Below, piece by piece: positions 47,442-56,869 of a stretch of DNA of 64,000 nucleotides (positions are counted from its first letter, which is position 1; each line of letters starts with the position of its first letter). A program made the translations under genes and the position numbers. The stretch covers positions 2,666,001 through 2,730,000 of the forward strand of contig CM055606.1 in assembly GCA_029379385.1 (NCBI GenBank), given 5' to 3'. Below the pieces are notes generated by a model. That model saw only the letters and a program-made list of their open reading frames with translations. It had not been told where the DNA came from and did no database searches. The DNA is from Quillaja saponaria. Taxonomy: Eukaryota; Streptophyta; Magnoliopsida; Fabales; Quillajaceae.

Positions 47442-47665
47442 CGAAACCCTTTAGCGTTAGGATTAAGGTTTCTCTTCCTTCCTACCTTCCTTCCTTCATT
47501 AGGATTAGGGTTTCTCTTCCTTCCTACCTACCTTCCTTCCTTCATTAGGATTAGGATTTCTCTTCCTTCCTTCCTTCATTCCTTCCTTCCTTCCTTCCTG
47601 CCTTCCTTCCTTCCTTCCTGCCTTCCTTCCTTCCTTCCTTCCTTCCTACCTTCCTCTATATAAAT
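47442..47665 (+). promoter_or_regulatory. Telo-box minisatellite plus TATA box of acidic-gene copy 1
   Basis: A unit of about 45 bp, ATTAGGATTAGGGTTTCTC followed by (TTCC)n, is repeated three times (motif cores near 47455, 47498 and 47543) and then runs into a long TTCC microsatellite (47561-47655). GATTAGGGTTTC is the reverse complement of a telo-box-like AAACCCTAATC, a common plant promoter element. CTATATAAATTAT at about 47655 is a TATA box, 80 bp before the ATG. The paralogous promoter at 51.54 kb has a single telo-box, a short TTCC stretch and the same TATA box. Confidence 0.6.
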
Positions 47666-47736
47666 TATAAAGGATACAGAACACCACCTCTTTTAGTCTC
47701 CTCTTGTTTCTCTAACACAAGAATCCACTACTTAGA

Positions 47737-48672
47737 ATGGTGAAATCCAACGTATTTTTGTCTAACAAACCCAGGCCTCCAATGTTAGCATCATACGTTC
47801 GTTACGACTTCAGCATTATTAAGGATGTTTTATACGCCCATGACTACAGAACAACAATAACATCCTATGATCATGATCAGTACTACTGTTTCATCAATCA
47901 TTCCCAAGAATAGACTGAAATCCAATATGATACTGTCCCAAACACTAGACTATCTGTCGATTACAGTTTTTCTCCACCAACCAATTTTGTTTTCAAAATC
48001 CCGGTTAGGGTTCTCCGCCACCTGGAACAACACGGGGCTTGTATTGAAAAGGAGTTGTCCAAATTTCCCGTGCCTCCTGAGTTTTGCGAGAAGTTGAAGC
48101 CTTCTCTTGGTCGGTATATTTATGATGTTAGTTTAGGGTTGAGGTTTTCCGAGAATTTTAAGGTTTTTGTGGCTGCTTGTGTTTGTAAGGTTGATTAGAT
48201 GGAGAAAGAAGAATGTTAAAAAATTTATGGGCCACTGACAGGGAGATATGTGGATAATGGTGAAGTTATTAATTATGATGATGATCATCATCATTATTAT
48301 ATGGAAGATGAAGTAGAGGAGGAGGAATACAACTAATTGAATTAGAAGAAGAAGAAGAAGAATTAGAAGTAATTGATGATGAGGACTTATTGTTAGAACA
48401 AGAATTCATAGAAGAAGTTATTGAGTATATGGACTTGCAGCAAGAGGAAGAAGAAGAGAAGGAGGAGGAGGAAGAAGCTCAAAGAGAAGAAGTACAAGTT
48501 TTTGAATTAGAAAACGAAGCAGTAATTGATTTAGAAGAAGAATTAGCAGTAATTGATGATTTGATGATGTGGAATTATTGTTAGAGCAAGAATTCACATA
48601 GAAGAAGTTATTGAGTATATGGACTTGCAAAGAAGAAATTTGTGATTTTGATGTTGAAGATTTTAATTACTA
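47737..48672 (+). pseudogene. Acidic repeat protein, copy 1 (broken)
   Basis: I do not recognise this family. The frame starts MVKSNVFLSNKPRPPMLAS and runs 58 codons to a TAG at 47911. It then continues in the same frame as PNTRLSVDYSFSPPTNFVF, RVLRHLEQHG and ELSKFPVPPEFCEKLKP, until a TAG at 48196 and a TAA at 48217. Beyond that come the Asp/His cluster and Glu-rich blocks, with frame changes. Compared with copy 2 the later stops replace TTG and GAA codons, so this copy is dead past that point. The 3' flank (to about 48840) also matches copy 2, so a block of at least 1.4 kb was duplicated. Only short proteins could be made here. Confidence 0.6.
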
Positions 48673-48844
48673 GTTTAATTAATTGAAGTTTTATATGTAT
48701 CAAGTTATGTTTAGTTTGTTTTTGTCAATGTCAGTTTATTCATTTAATTGATCAAGTTTAATTACATTGTATTGCAACAGATTAGTTGTTTTTATTAATG
48801 TCAAATTGATTTAAGTTTAATCTTTTTTCCAATTGTGGAAAATA

Positions 48845-51515
48845 TGTACCTAATTTCATCTTTGGGACAAAAAGTTGTACTCTGATTTCTTGCATATGTA
48901 TGTGCTCTTGGTTTAAGTATTTCATAAAATTGTAGTTGCCAAAAACCTCATCTCGATATATGTATGGAATTTGCCATATGATGCGATTGTTGAACAACTT
49001 GAGGTGGTGTTTAAGAAAATTGGGCTTTCATGTCTTTCCTTTTGGCCTCTCTCAGAAGGGGTTCTGATTTGGCTTTGTTGAATTTGAAGCATTGATCAGT
49101 TCCTTTATCTAAGATGCTATTAAGCTTTTGGAGTTTCTTTCTCATGTTAAATATGGGTGTGTGCTTCTCTACATAGTTCCTTGTCTGTGCCTTAAGACAT
49201 GTTTGATTAATGAGAATGTCTTTCGGCTACAACATAAATAATGAGAATGTCCTATTAGAGGATTCCATGTAGTTCTATTTGTGTGGATTGGTGCTAGGAG
49301 GCTTTTTCATTTGAGTAAGACTCTTTTGGAAAAAAATGGTTATGGAGGCCTTCTGCTAAGAATTACTTTTGTGCAGAAGGGGAGTAACTGAGTGCTGTTT
49401 AGGCTGTAGGCATTTAGGTTTTTGACTTACATAATTTCAACAAGTCATGAGAGGATTATTTATATTACTGTTATTATTGTAGCTATTATTTTTGTTTGGT
49501 GTGGGGTGGGAATTATTTAGGTGAGGATTCTGTCTCCTACACGTCTCTCTTATGCTCAATATCTATACCACACCTTCTTTTATATTGTGTTAAAATTTGA
49601 ATAAGTGAGATAATAATCGAGCTTCTAACTTTTTGATCATAAAAAGTCTGATATAATATCAAATTACCATTTCACTTAAAATTTAGATTTCTAGATGATA
49701 TTTTAAAATATGTTATAATCTCTTACACGAGAATCATAAAAATCTTTTCTCACAATGTAAGGTTGAAAAACAAAGATTCCCACATTCTCCAATAATAATA
49801 CCCAACAAAACAATCTTGGATACCTGGATATGCTATAAGAGGCATGAATGAAACGTATAGAAATCTTGGATGCCTGAGCATCTTGAGCGTACCAGATTTT
49901 TTAATTATTTTCACTTTTTTCATAAATTTCAAAGGAAAAAAAAACAAAAACGTATAGCTAATTTTTTGTAATTACAAACACATATTTTTATTGACCTATG
50001 TATGTTAATAAAAATAAAATAAAATAAAAAGTATATTGCAATAATAAAATGTAAGTTTAAATAGTAAAATGTGTTAAAGAAATAATCATAGAGATCAAGA
50101 ACTATATCATACTAGAGTAGTATGTATGAATAAAAGTATTAGATTGAACCGGTTGAAAAGGTTTATAAGTATAGTTCTAAATAGCATCATTCCAATAAGT
50201 TTCATCTATTTAAGGACGTGGGCTATCTTCTCGTCTCTCTACATTCTCTTTCATATCACTATCATGTGAAAATAAATGATGAACTTCCAATTCATGAGAC
50301 ATTATCTAAATATTTTATGAATAATTCAAAACAATAGTATAGTTAGTGTAAATGTTGCATCATATGAAAAACAACATCGAAGGTTACTATTCCATCTTCC
50401 ATGTATATGATTGTATTGGCAACAATCAATCACTCACCAAAGAAAAAAAAACAAAGCATCAAACTTTTAAATAGTAAAAGTAAAATTATAAACTTTCAAC
50501 ATTGAGTCATATGTATAAAAACAATAATTGAAAAAAATAAATAATATAGAGAAGCAAGAATATTTACTGAATTGAGTTAAGGATATGGAGGCTACAAGAC
50601 AAGAAATATGTTGTATGATTAAAAAAAAATAATCAACGTTACTATTCCATCTTCCTTATGATTAATGTATTATCAACAATAAACCACTAAAGAATTAACA
50701 AGCATTGAACTTCTAATTAGTAGAAATAAAATTATAAACTTCTAAGGGTGAATAATGGAGCAAAGAAAAAATGGAGGAGGAAGAACGTGTACCAAACTAA
50801 GGGAGGATTTTCCATCATTCATATACCTTTACTAGCTATAACCATTATGCTTGATGACGGCAAATTAACAATTATTAATTTAGCAGTTTTTTTTGGGACT
50901 AATCACAATCCTCTACGGGTCTAAAAAGCAATAAGTAAATTGATTTTTCTTCCTGTACTTGCAATTCGGCTGCCCCTATGATCAACTATCTTTGGATGAA
51001 GTAAATTTTAATTTGATCAATTATTTTACTTTACAATTAATATTCAATTAAAATCATCTAATTTTAAATTATTAAGGTCAAATATCTAAATTTATCTAAT
51101 TGCTCTAGGAGAAAATTTTCCTTTTGTTTTAATAATTTTTGGTTTTTTATTTTTGTTTTATTGTTTTAACTATTTAGTGTTTTACTTTTTGTTTATATAA
51201 TTTATTTATATTTGAATTTGATTGGGTAGAAAAACAGAAAGAAACAGAATATATATAATGTGGATATGGGACATCTTTCCTGAAAAAATAACCTTTGAAT
51301 TAGGGTTTGAATTTGATCACTTCTAAATTAAGTTATCAAACAATAATTAACTTGAAATTGTATATAATATTATATCTATATTATTATATTCAATAATAAT
51401 AATTATAGGGCATGTACACCCTCCTTGATTAAAAAAAAACACACACACACAAAAAAAGAAACTTTCACGAAAAAAGAGTCTTGGAGCAAAAGTCATGGAC
51501 AAGAACTTGGTGCCA
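48845..51515. other. Intergenic DNA between the acidic paralogs
   Basis: No gene is supported. A block with GTTACTATTCCATCTTCC, a CAACAAT stretch and AAAATTATAAACTT occurs twice (about 50345-50510 and 50600-50750), an older tandem duplication. Short AC and A runs occur near 51430. Confidence 0.5.
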
Positions 51516-51519
51516 AAGT

Positions 51520-51575
51520 GAGAAACCCTTTAGCCTTTAGGATTAGGGTTTCCTTTCCTTCCTCTATATAAATTA
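51520..51575 (+). promoter_or_regulatory. Telo-box and TATA box of acidic-gene copy 2
   Basis: GAAACCCTTTAG, then TAGGATTAGGGTTTC at 51538-51552, a short TTCC stretch and TCTATATAAATTATT at about 51563-51577 lie 60-110 bp before the ATG at 51634. The same order in copy 1 shows that the promoter was part of the duplicated block. Confidence 0.55.
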
Positions 51576-51633
51576 TTAAAGGATACAGAACACCACCTCC
51601 TTCAGTCTCAAGAATCCACTACGTAGAAATAGA

Positions 51634-52712
51634 ATGGTGAGATCCAGCATACTTTTGTCTTACAGACCCAGGCCTCCAATGTTGGCATCAAGCATTCATT
51701 ACAGCTTCAACATCATTAAGGATGTTTTATACGACCATGACTATCAAACATTCCATGATCATGATCATCACAACGATGACCAGTACTACTGCTTCATCGA
51801 ATATCACTCCCAAGAATGAACTGAAATCAAAGTTGATCCTGTCCCAAACACTAGACTATCTGTCAATTACAATTTTTCCCCACCAACCAGTTTTGTTTTT
51901 AAGATCCCGGTTATGGTTCTCCGCCACCCGGAACAACGCGGGTCTTGTATTGAAAAGGAGTTGTCCAAATTGCCTGTGCCTCCTGAGTTTTGTGAGCAGT
52001 TGAAGCCTTATCTTGATCAGTTTATTTATGATGTGGGTTTAAGGTCGAGGTTTTCTGAGGATTTTAAGGTATTTGTGAGTGCTTATGTTTGGAAGGTTGA
52101 TTTGATGGAGAAAGAAGAATGTGAAAAGATTTATGGGCCACTGGCAGGGAGATATGTGGATGATGGTGAAGTTATTAATGATGATGATGATCATCATCAT
52201 CACTATATGGAAGATGAAGTACAAGAGGAAGTACAAGTAATTGAATTAGAAGAAGAGGAGGAAGAAGAAAACGAAGAAGTAATTGATTTAGAAGAAGAAG
52301 AATTAGAAGTAATTAATGATGAGGACTTATTGTTAGAACAAGAATTCTTAGAAGAAGAAGAAGAAGATATTGAGTACATGGACTTGCAGCAAGAGGAAGA
52401 GGAGGAAGAAACTCAAAAAGAAGAAGTACAAGTAATTGAATTAGAAGCAGAAGAAGAGGAGGACGAAGAAGAAGAATTAGAAGTAATTGATGATGAGGGA
52501 TTATTGGTAGAACAAGAATTCATAGAAGAAGAAATTATTGAGTATATGGACTTGCAGCAATATATGGACTTGCAGCAAGAGGAAGAGGAGGAAGAAGAAG
52601 AAATTAGTGGTTTTGAAGTTGAAGATTTTAATTAGAAGCTCAAATTGAGTATATGGACTTGCAGCAAGAGGAGGAAGAAGAAATTTATGGTTTTGATGTT
52701 GAAGATTTTAAT
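51634..52712 (+). CDS. Acidic Glu-rich repeat protein, copy 2, with an in-frame stop after codon 61
   Basis: I do not recognise the family. The frame opens MVRSSILLSYRPRPPMLAS and meets TGA at 51817-51819. The same frame then runs on to a stop at 52633. The first downstream ATG (51913) would give a 240-residue protein. After the stop come a conserved block (PNTRLSVNYNFSPPTSFVF, KIYGPLAGRYV), an Asp/His cluster near 52180-52205 and two acidic repeats of about 60 residues. Each acidic repeat has VQVIELE, LEVI, EQEF and IEYMDLQQ, separated by Glu runs. The end GFEVEDFN is duplicated after the stop (about 52640-52712). With no introns, a TATA box and a long open frame it may still be expressed as two short proteins, by read-through, or not at all. 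Confidence 0.5.
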
Positions 52713-53261
52713 TAGTAGTTTAATTAATTGAAGTTTTATATGCATATAAAAAATTTGAGTTAGTTTGTTTTTGTTAATGTCAGTTTATTCATTTAAGTAG
52801 CTGCAGATAGATAGAAAAGACTATTGATCAAGTTTATATATGCATTGTAACTGTTTCGGTTAATTAGTTGTTTTTATTAATGTCGTTTTAAGTTTAATCT
52901 GTTTTCCAATGGTGGCAATTATTCTTTAATACTTTTTCTTTCTAATACTGAAGTACTGATTTATGTAGTGGATTAATGCAATTTGTGTAATTTCACATTG
53001 AGAAATTTGTTCTTGTGTGATTTTGAATGTAGAAAAATATTATTTTTTTGGTGAATTCACGGGTTACACCAATCCCTACTCATTTTATAAATAACAATTT
53101 ATGGAATCTTGTTATTGATGTTTTGTTGGTTAAACTGATAGAGATTCTTGAGCTTTGGAGAAATGCAGATGCAGTGTGTTTTGATGTGAATAGCAGGGTC
53201 TGGAAAGGATGTGGCTGAGTGGCCTGCAAGGTTGCTGCTTCAGTTTCAGCCATTACAAAGG

Positions 53262-53418
53262 TCAAATCATACCCCAAACTAGAATTGCATATCAGGCAAT
53301 AGATTTTTCAAGTTTGAATATGGGATTAAAAAATTGAATGAGACTTAATTAAGTTCGAATACTAATCTGTTGTGCTAATATATAGTTCACTATGGTTATT
53401 GGTATTGGAAAATAACTA
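53262..53418. repeat. Copy B of the segment upstream of the RBOH gene
   Basis: It matches 44708-44873 in the same orientation, from CAAATCATACCCCAAACTAG to GGTATTGGAAAATAACTAG, without the (AAAT)n run. It ends directly at a T-rich stretch that replaces the expected end of the small membrane protein on the minus strand, so its arrival may have truncated that gene. Confidence 0.85.
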
Positions 53419-53659
53419 GCTCCTTTTTTTTTCTTTTTTCTTTTTTTGTCAAGGGAGGGACAGGACCCTTCTGAAGAGACTGCATGCTAAGTTCTTTGTC
53501 CAATATCATATTCCCTTCATCATGCAATACCCTACTAGCTTGGTTTGGTTTAAAATTCAGTGATAGGGTCAGAAGCACAACTAGTGCCAGAACAAGAAGC
53601 CAAAGCAGCCTCATGATTTTCTTAAACTGCATATCCAGTTTTTCACTGTCCATTGGCAT
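53396..53659 (-). pseudogene. Small single-pass membrane or secreted-peptide-like protein, 3' end replaced
   Basis: On the minus strand MPMDSEKLDMQFKK is followed by a hydrophobic segment (IMRLLWLLVLALVVLLTL), then SRVLHDEGNMILDKELSMQS and LQKGPVPP. The basic tail TKKEKRKKK is encoded by the A-rich strand of a T/C tract and does not look native. The layout (signal anchor, short linker, proline motif near the C-terminus) resembles plant small signalling-peptide precursors, but I cannot name the family. The native C-terminus is probably lost at the junction with the duplicated segment. Confidence 0.4.
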
Positions 53660-53738
53660 TCCATTATTCAGTATGCTCCCAGTCCACATGATAGCTGTAA
53701 ACTGGCAATAAATCATGGTAAAATATAATTTGCATCTA

Positions 53739-54060
53739 TCACTTGAACTTTGAAACCATTAGCCTAAGCAATTCCTCTGCTTTTCCCATCTTTCCACCTT
53801 TGCAAAGAGTATCAATGAAAATGCTGAACATTACCAAATCAGGATTCATTTTCCACAAAACCATTAGCCTATGCAATTCTTCTGCCTTTTCAGTCTTTCC
53901 TCCCTTGCAAAGAGAACCAATCAACCCGTCGAATGTTACCACATCAGGATTAATTTTGGATTAAACCATTAGCATAAGCATTTCTTCCACTTTGTCCATC
54001 TTTCCACCCTTGCAAAGATCATCAATCAAAATGTTGAATGTTACCACAACAGGTTGCACT
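53739..54060 (-). pseudogene. P-class PPR fragment, three repeats
   Basis: On the minus strand three 35-residue pentatricopeptide repeats follow one another, each with a core like DVVTFDGLIGSLCKGGK then KAEELHRLMV. The block LCKGGKMxKAEELLxLM resembles the RF-like (RFL) clade. A TAA interrupts the junction of the first and second repeats near 53960, and there is no start, transit peptide or further repeat. The three repeats are very alike, suggesting recent repeat amplification before the gene broke. Confidence 0.65.
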
Positions 54061-54651
54061 CACTCCTTGTTCCATCATCTTTCAACCATTACAAAGCTCA
54101 AATTTGTTCTTCATTAGATCTTATAGGCATATATAAGCATATAAGATCTGATCTGATGATGGACGATATGATCTCGATCATGATTAAAAAAAACTGTATT
54201 TTTTCATTCAGATCATTTGTATTATTTTGAAAAGAAATTAGGAGATCTCAGTATGCACATTTTTCTTATATTTTACATGTTCAAACCAGGTTTCTTTCTA
54301 TATTTGATTTTTGTTGATGAAAAGTTGTCACCCAAAAGCTATTTGGCTGGTTTTCAATTTTGAAGAGTAGACAAAATCTTTGGTGTAGGCTATACTCTTT
54401 TTAGATTGGGTTGCCTAGACACCAACATCGATCAACTTCTTTCTGCTGCAATGATCTTTTTTTGATTAAGTTGCTTGACACCAAAAATCTCTTTCTGCTG
54501 CTAGCTGATACATTGTGTTCTGGTTTCTGTTATAGTATGATGTGTACTAAACTTGTGAGAAAGGAAAAGAAATAATTTCAAGTATATCAATGTAACGAAC
54601 AAAAAAAGAATAATAGTTTTATTACTATCCATCAAGGAAAGAAATACATGA

Positions 54652-55090
54652 TCAGTTCAAATTCTTGTTACAATTTTCAGAAACTTTATCGCTCTTCGCC
54701 AAAACCTTTTGTGTGTTGGCTTTCTTAAATTCAGGCCTAGAAAATATTCCACCCTTCACCAATTTAGTAAGGCAAGCTTGACCCATTTGCACAAGCTTAC
54801 GGCAACAATCCTTAGTGATATTCTTGTCATATAAAATTTTATCAATTACTTGTTTCTCACATTGAGTGCCTATTCTTTCTCTGCACTTTCCCACAACCCT
54901 GTCATTCTCATCTTTTGATGCTTGTTTGCAACGTATTGAAAATTTTGTCGCTCTTAGCCAAAACTTGGGATACAATTCTTTTGTCTAACTCGAGTTTAGT
55001 AAGAAGAACTGCCTTCACTAAATCAGTATGGCAGGTGAAACAACAAATGAGTTGCAAGATAAAAAAGGAATGAAATTGTTACTGCTTGTA
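54652..55090 (-). pseudogene. Decayed prolamin-like (ECA1-type) cysteine-rich secreted protein
   Basis: On the minus strand the frame ending at 54652 has the cysteine spacing of plant prolamin-like/ECA1 gametogenesis-related small secreted proteins: C in GKCRERIG, TQCEKQV, the pair in KDCCRKLV and C in QACLTKLV. Upstream, TISFLFYLATHLLF looks like a signal peptide but has no ATG and is in another frame. The block LVK...QVLAKSDK occurs both before and after the cysteine domain, so the ancestor may have had two tandem domains. These proteins usually act in reproductive tissue. Frame breaks and the lost start make this copy non-functional. Confidence 0.6.
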
Positions 55091-55115
55091 TATTATTTTG
55101 AACTGAAGGTACAAT

Positions 55116-55127
55116 CCTATATATAGG
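55116..55127 (-). promoter_or_regulatory. TATA box of the prolamin-like pseudogene
   Basis: CCTATATATAGG is palindromic and lies about 40 bp before the signal-peptide-like sequence on the minus strand, the expected TATA position for a short leader. Because it is palindromic it could in principle also serve the plus strand, but the PPR start is 140 bp away. Confidence 0.45.
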
Positions 55128-55266
55128 CTGAAACCCGTAAAGAGAATCATGTTTCATCAAGCTTCCAGTTCCGCAACCAGTAAAGAGAATCATGTTTCTT
55201 CTCACGGTTTGTCTAAAAATCTAAATATGTGATGGTTGACAGTTCTTAGATAATCCAATACGAAAG

Positions 55267-56856
55267 ATGGCTACGCCTCAGCTTCAGGTTCTCCAGTCAA
55301 GCCCACCCTCTCTGAGCCTAAGCTCGCTCAAGACTCAGTTTTTAAAATTCCGACACCGACTTGAATCATGCCCAACCACGGCCCAACTCAAGCGATATCA
55401 ATCTCTATTCATTCGACTAGGCCTCTCAGCTGACAACAATGCAATGGGTCGAATCATCAAGTTCTGTGCTGTGTCACCAAATGGCAATTTGGACTATGCT
55501 CTCCAAGTGTTCAACACAATTCCTGACCCGGATACATTTGTCTACAACACCATAATGAGAGGTTATTTGCAATCCCAACTCCCCAGAAATTGCATTCTCT
55601 TGTACTTGCAAATGTTGGAAGAATACGAGGAACCCAATAATTTTACATTCCCATCTGTTATAAGAGCTTGCTGCGTTGATAATGCTATTGGAGAAGGAAA
55701 ACAAGTCCATGTCCACATTTTGAAATTTGGGTTTGCTGCGGATGGGTTTTCCCTGAACAATTTGATTCATATGTATGTAAATTTTCAATCTTTAGATGAA
55801 GCAAAAAGGGACTTTGATAAGATGCCAGTGCAGGATTTAGTGTCTTGGACCACTTTGATTACAGGATACTCTCAATGGGGACTTGTTGATGAGGCTTTTG
55901 AAGTTTTTGAACTGATGCCCGAGAAAAATTCTGTTTCTTGGAATGCTATGATTGCATCTTATGTCCAGAGCAATCGTTTCCACGAGGCACTTTCTTTATT
56001 CAATAGGATGAGGGCAGAAAATGTGGTCTTGGATAATTTTGTTGCTGCTAGTATGTTATCTCCATGTACAGTATTAGGAGCTCTGGAGCAGGGGAAGTGG
56101 ATTCATAGATATATAGAGAAGAGTGGGCATGAATTGGACCCAAAACTTGCATCAACTATTATTGACATGTATTGTAAGTGTGGTTGTCTGGAGAAGGCAT
56201 TTGAAGTTTTTAGTAGCTTGCCAGATAAAGGAATTTCTTCATGGAACTGCATGATTGGAGGGCTGGCAATGCATGGGAAAGGAGAGGCTGCCATTAAGAT
56301 TTTCAGGGAGATGAGGAGGAAGATGATAGCTCCTGACACTATCACTTTTTTGAATGTTATCAGTGCATGTGCTCATTTGGGGTTGGCTGAGAAGGGGCGT
56401 TATTACTTCCGTTACATGATAGATATTCATGCTATTGAGCCCAGGAAGGAGCATTTTGGATGCATGGTTGATCTGCTCGGAAGGGCTGTGATGCTAGAGG
56501 AAGCAAGAAAGCTCATAGATGAGATGCCCACGAGCCCTGATGCAGGTGTACTGGGTGCCCTTCTAGGTGCATGCAAAATTCATGGAAACATCGAGCTGGG
56601 TGAGCAAGTAGGGAAGAGAGTGATTGAACTAGAGCCTGGTAATAGTGGGCGATATGTGTTATTATCCAATTTATATGCCAATGCTGGTAGATGGGAAGAT
56701 GTTGCTAATATGAGGAAATTAAAGAATGATAGAGGGGTGAAGAAGGCTCCTGGCTTTTCCATAATCGAATTGGAAGGTGTTGTTAATGAATTATTGCTGG
56801 GGGAAGGGCTCATCCTGATGCTAAAGCCATTTATGTCAAACTTGATGAGATGTTAG
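55267..56856 (+). CDS. PLS-class pentatricopeptide repeat protein, E subgroup, C-terminus frameshifted
   Basis: A single 529-residue frame without introns, as usual for this family. After an N-terminal region of about 60 residues come alternating P, L and S repeats: NLDYALQVFNTIPDPD, FVYNTIMRGY, FTFPSVIRAC, DLVSWTTLITGYSQ, NSVSWNAMIASYVQ, STIIDMYCKCG and SSWNCMIGGLAMHG. The E domain follows (GVLGALLGACKIHGNIELG, SGRYVLLSNLYANAGRWEDV, RGVKKAPGFSIIE). Such proteins bind organelle RNA and usually help C-to-U editing in chloroplasts or mitochondria together with DYW proteins. The target is unknown. After VVNE near residue 506 the family pattern continues in the next frame (IAGGRAHPDAKAIYVKLDEM), so a one-base deletion near 56791 replaces the last part. 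The E domain remains whole, so function may persist. Confidence 0.85.
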   Translation: MATPQLQVLQSSPPSLSLSSLKTQFLKFRHRLESCPTTAQLKRYQSLFIRLGLSADNNAMGRIIKFCAVSPNGNLDYALQVFNTIPDPDTFVYNTIMRGYLQSQLPRNCILLYLQMLEEYEEPNNFTFPSVIRACCVDNAIGEGKQVHVHILKFGFAADGFSLNNLIHMYVNFQSLDEAKRDFDKMPVQDLVSWTTLITGYSQWGLVDEAFEVFELMPEKNSVSWNAMIASYVQSNRFHEALSLFNRMRAENVVLDNFVAASMLSPCTVLGALEQGKWIHRYIEKSGHELDPKLASTIIDMYCKCGCLEKAFEVFSSLPDKGISSWNCMIGGLAMHGKGEAAIKIFREMRRKMIAPDTITFLNVISACAHLGLAEKGRYYFRYMIDIHAIEPRKEHFGCMVDLLGRAVMLEEARKLIDEMPTSPDAGVLGALLGACKIHGNIELGEQVGKRVIELEPGNSGRYVLLSNLYANAGRWEDVANMRKLKNDRGVKKAPGFSIIELEGVVNELLLGEGLILMLKPFMSNLMRC

Positions 56857-56869
56857 AATCCATAAGATT

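Noticed and set aside
47355..47663. 102-codon plus-strand frame rich in Pro-Ser-Phe-Leu
   Set aside because: It is a translation of the TTCC microsatellite and telo-box minisatellite in the promoter of acidic copy 1.
51722..52003. Alternative open frame crossing the stop in acidic copy 2 (and its counterpart at 47867-48097)
   Set aside because: It is open in both copies, but the main frame has a fitting ATG, longer downstream continuation and more protein-like composition. I keep it only as a caution.
53080..53277. Minus-strand frame beginning MAETEAATLQATQ
   Set aside because: No family motif or splice context, and the region is partly shared with the duplicated non-coding segment; not enough to call a gene.
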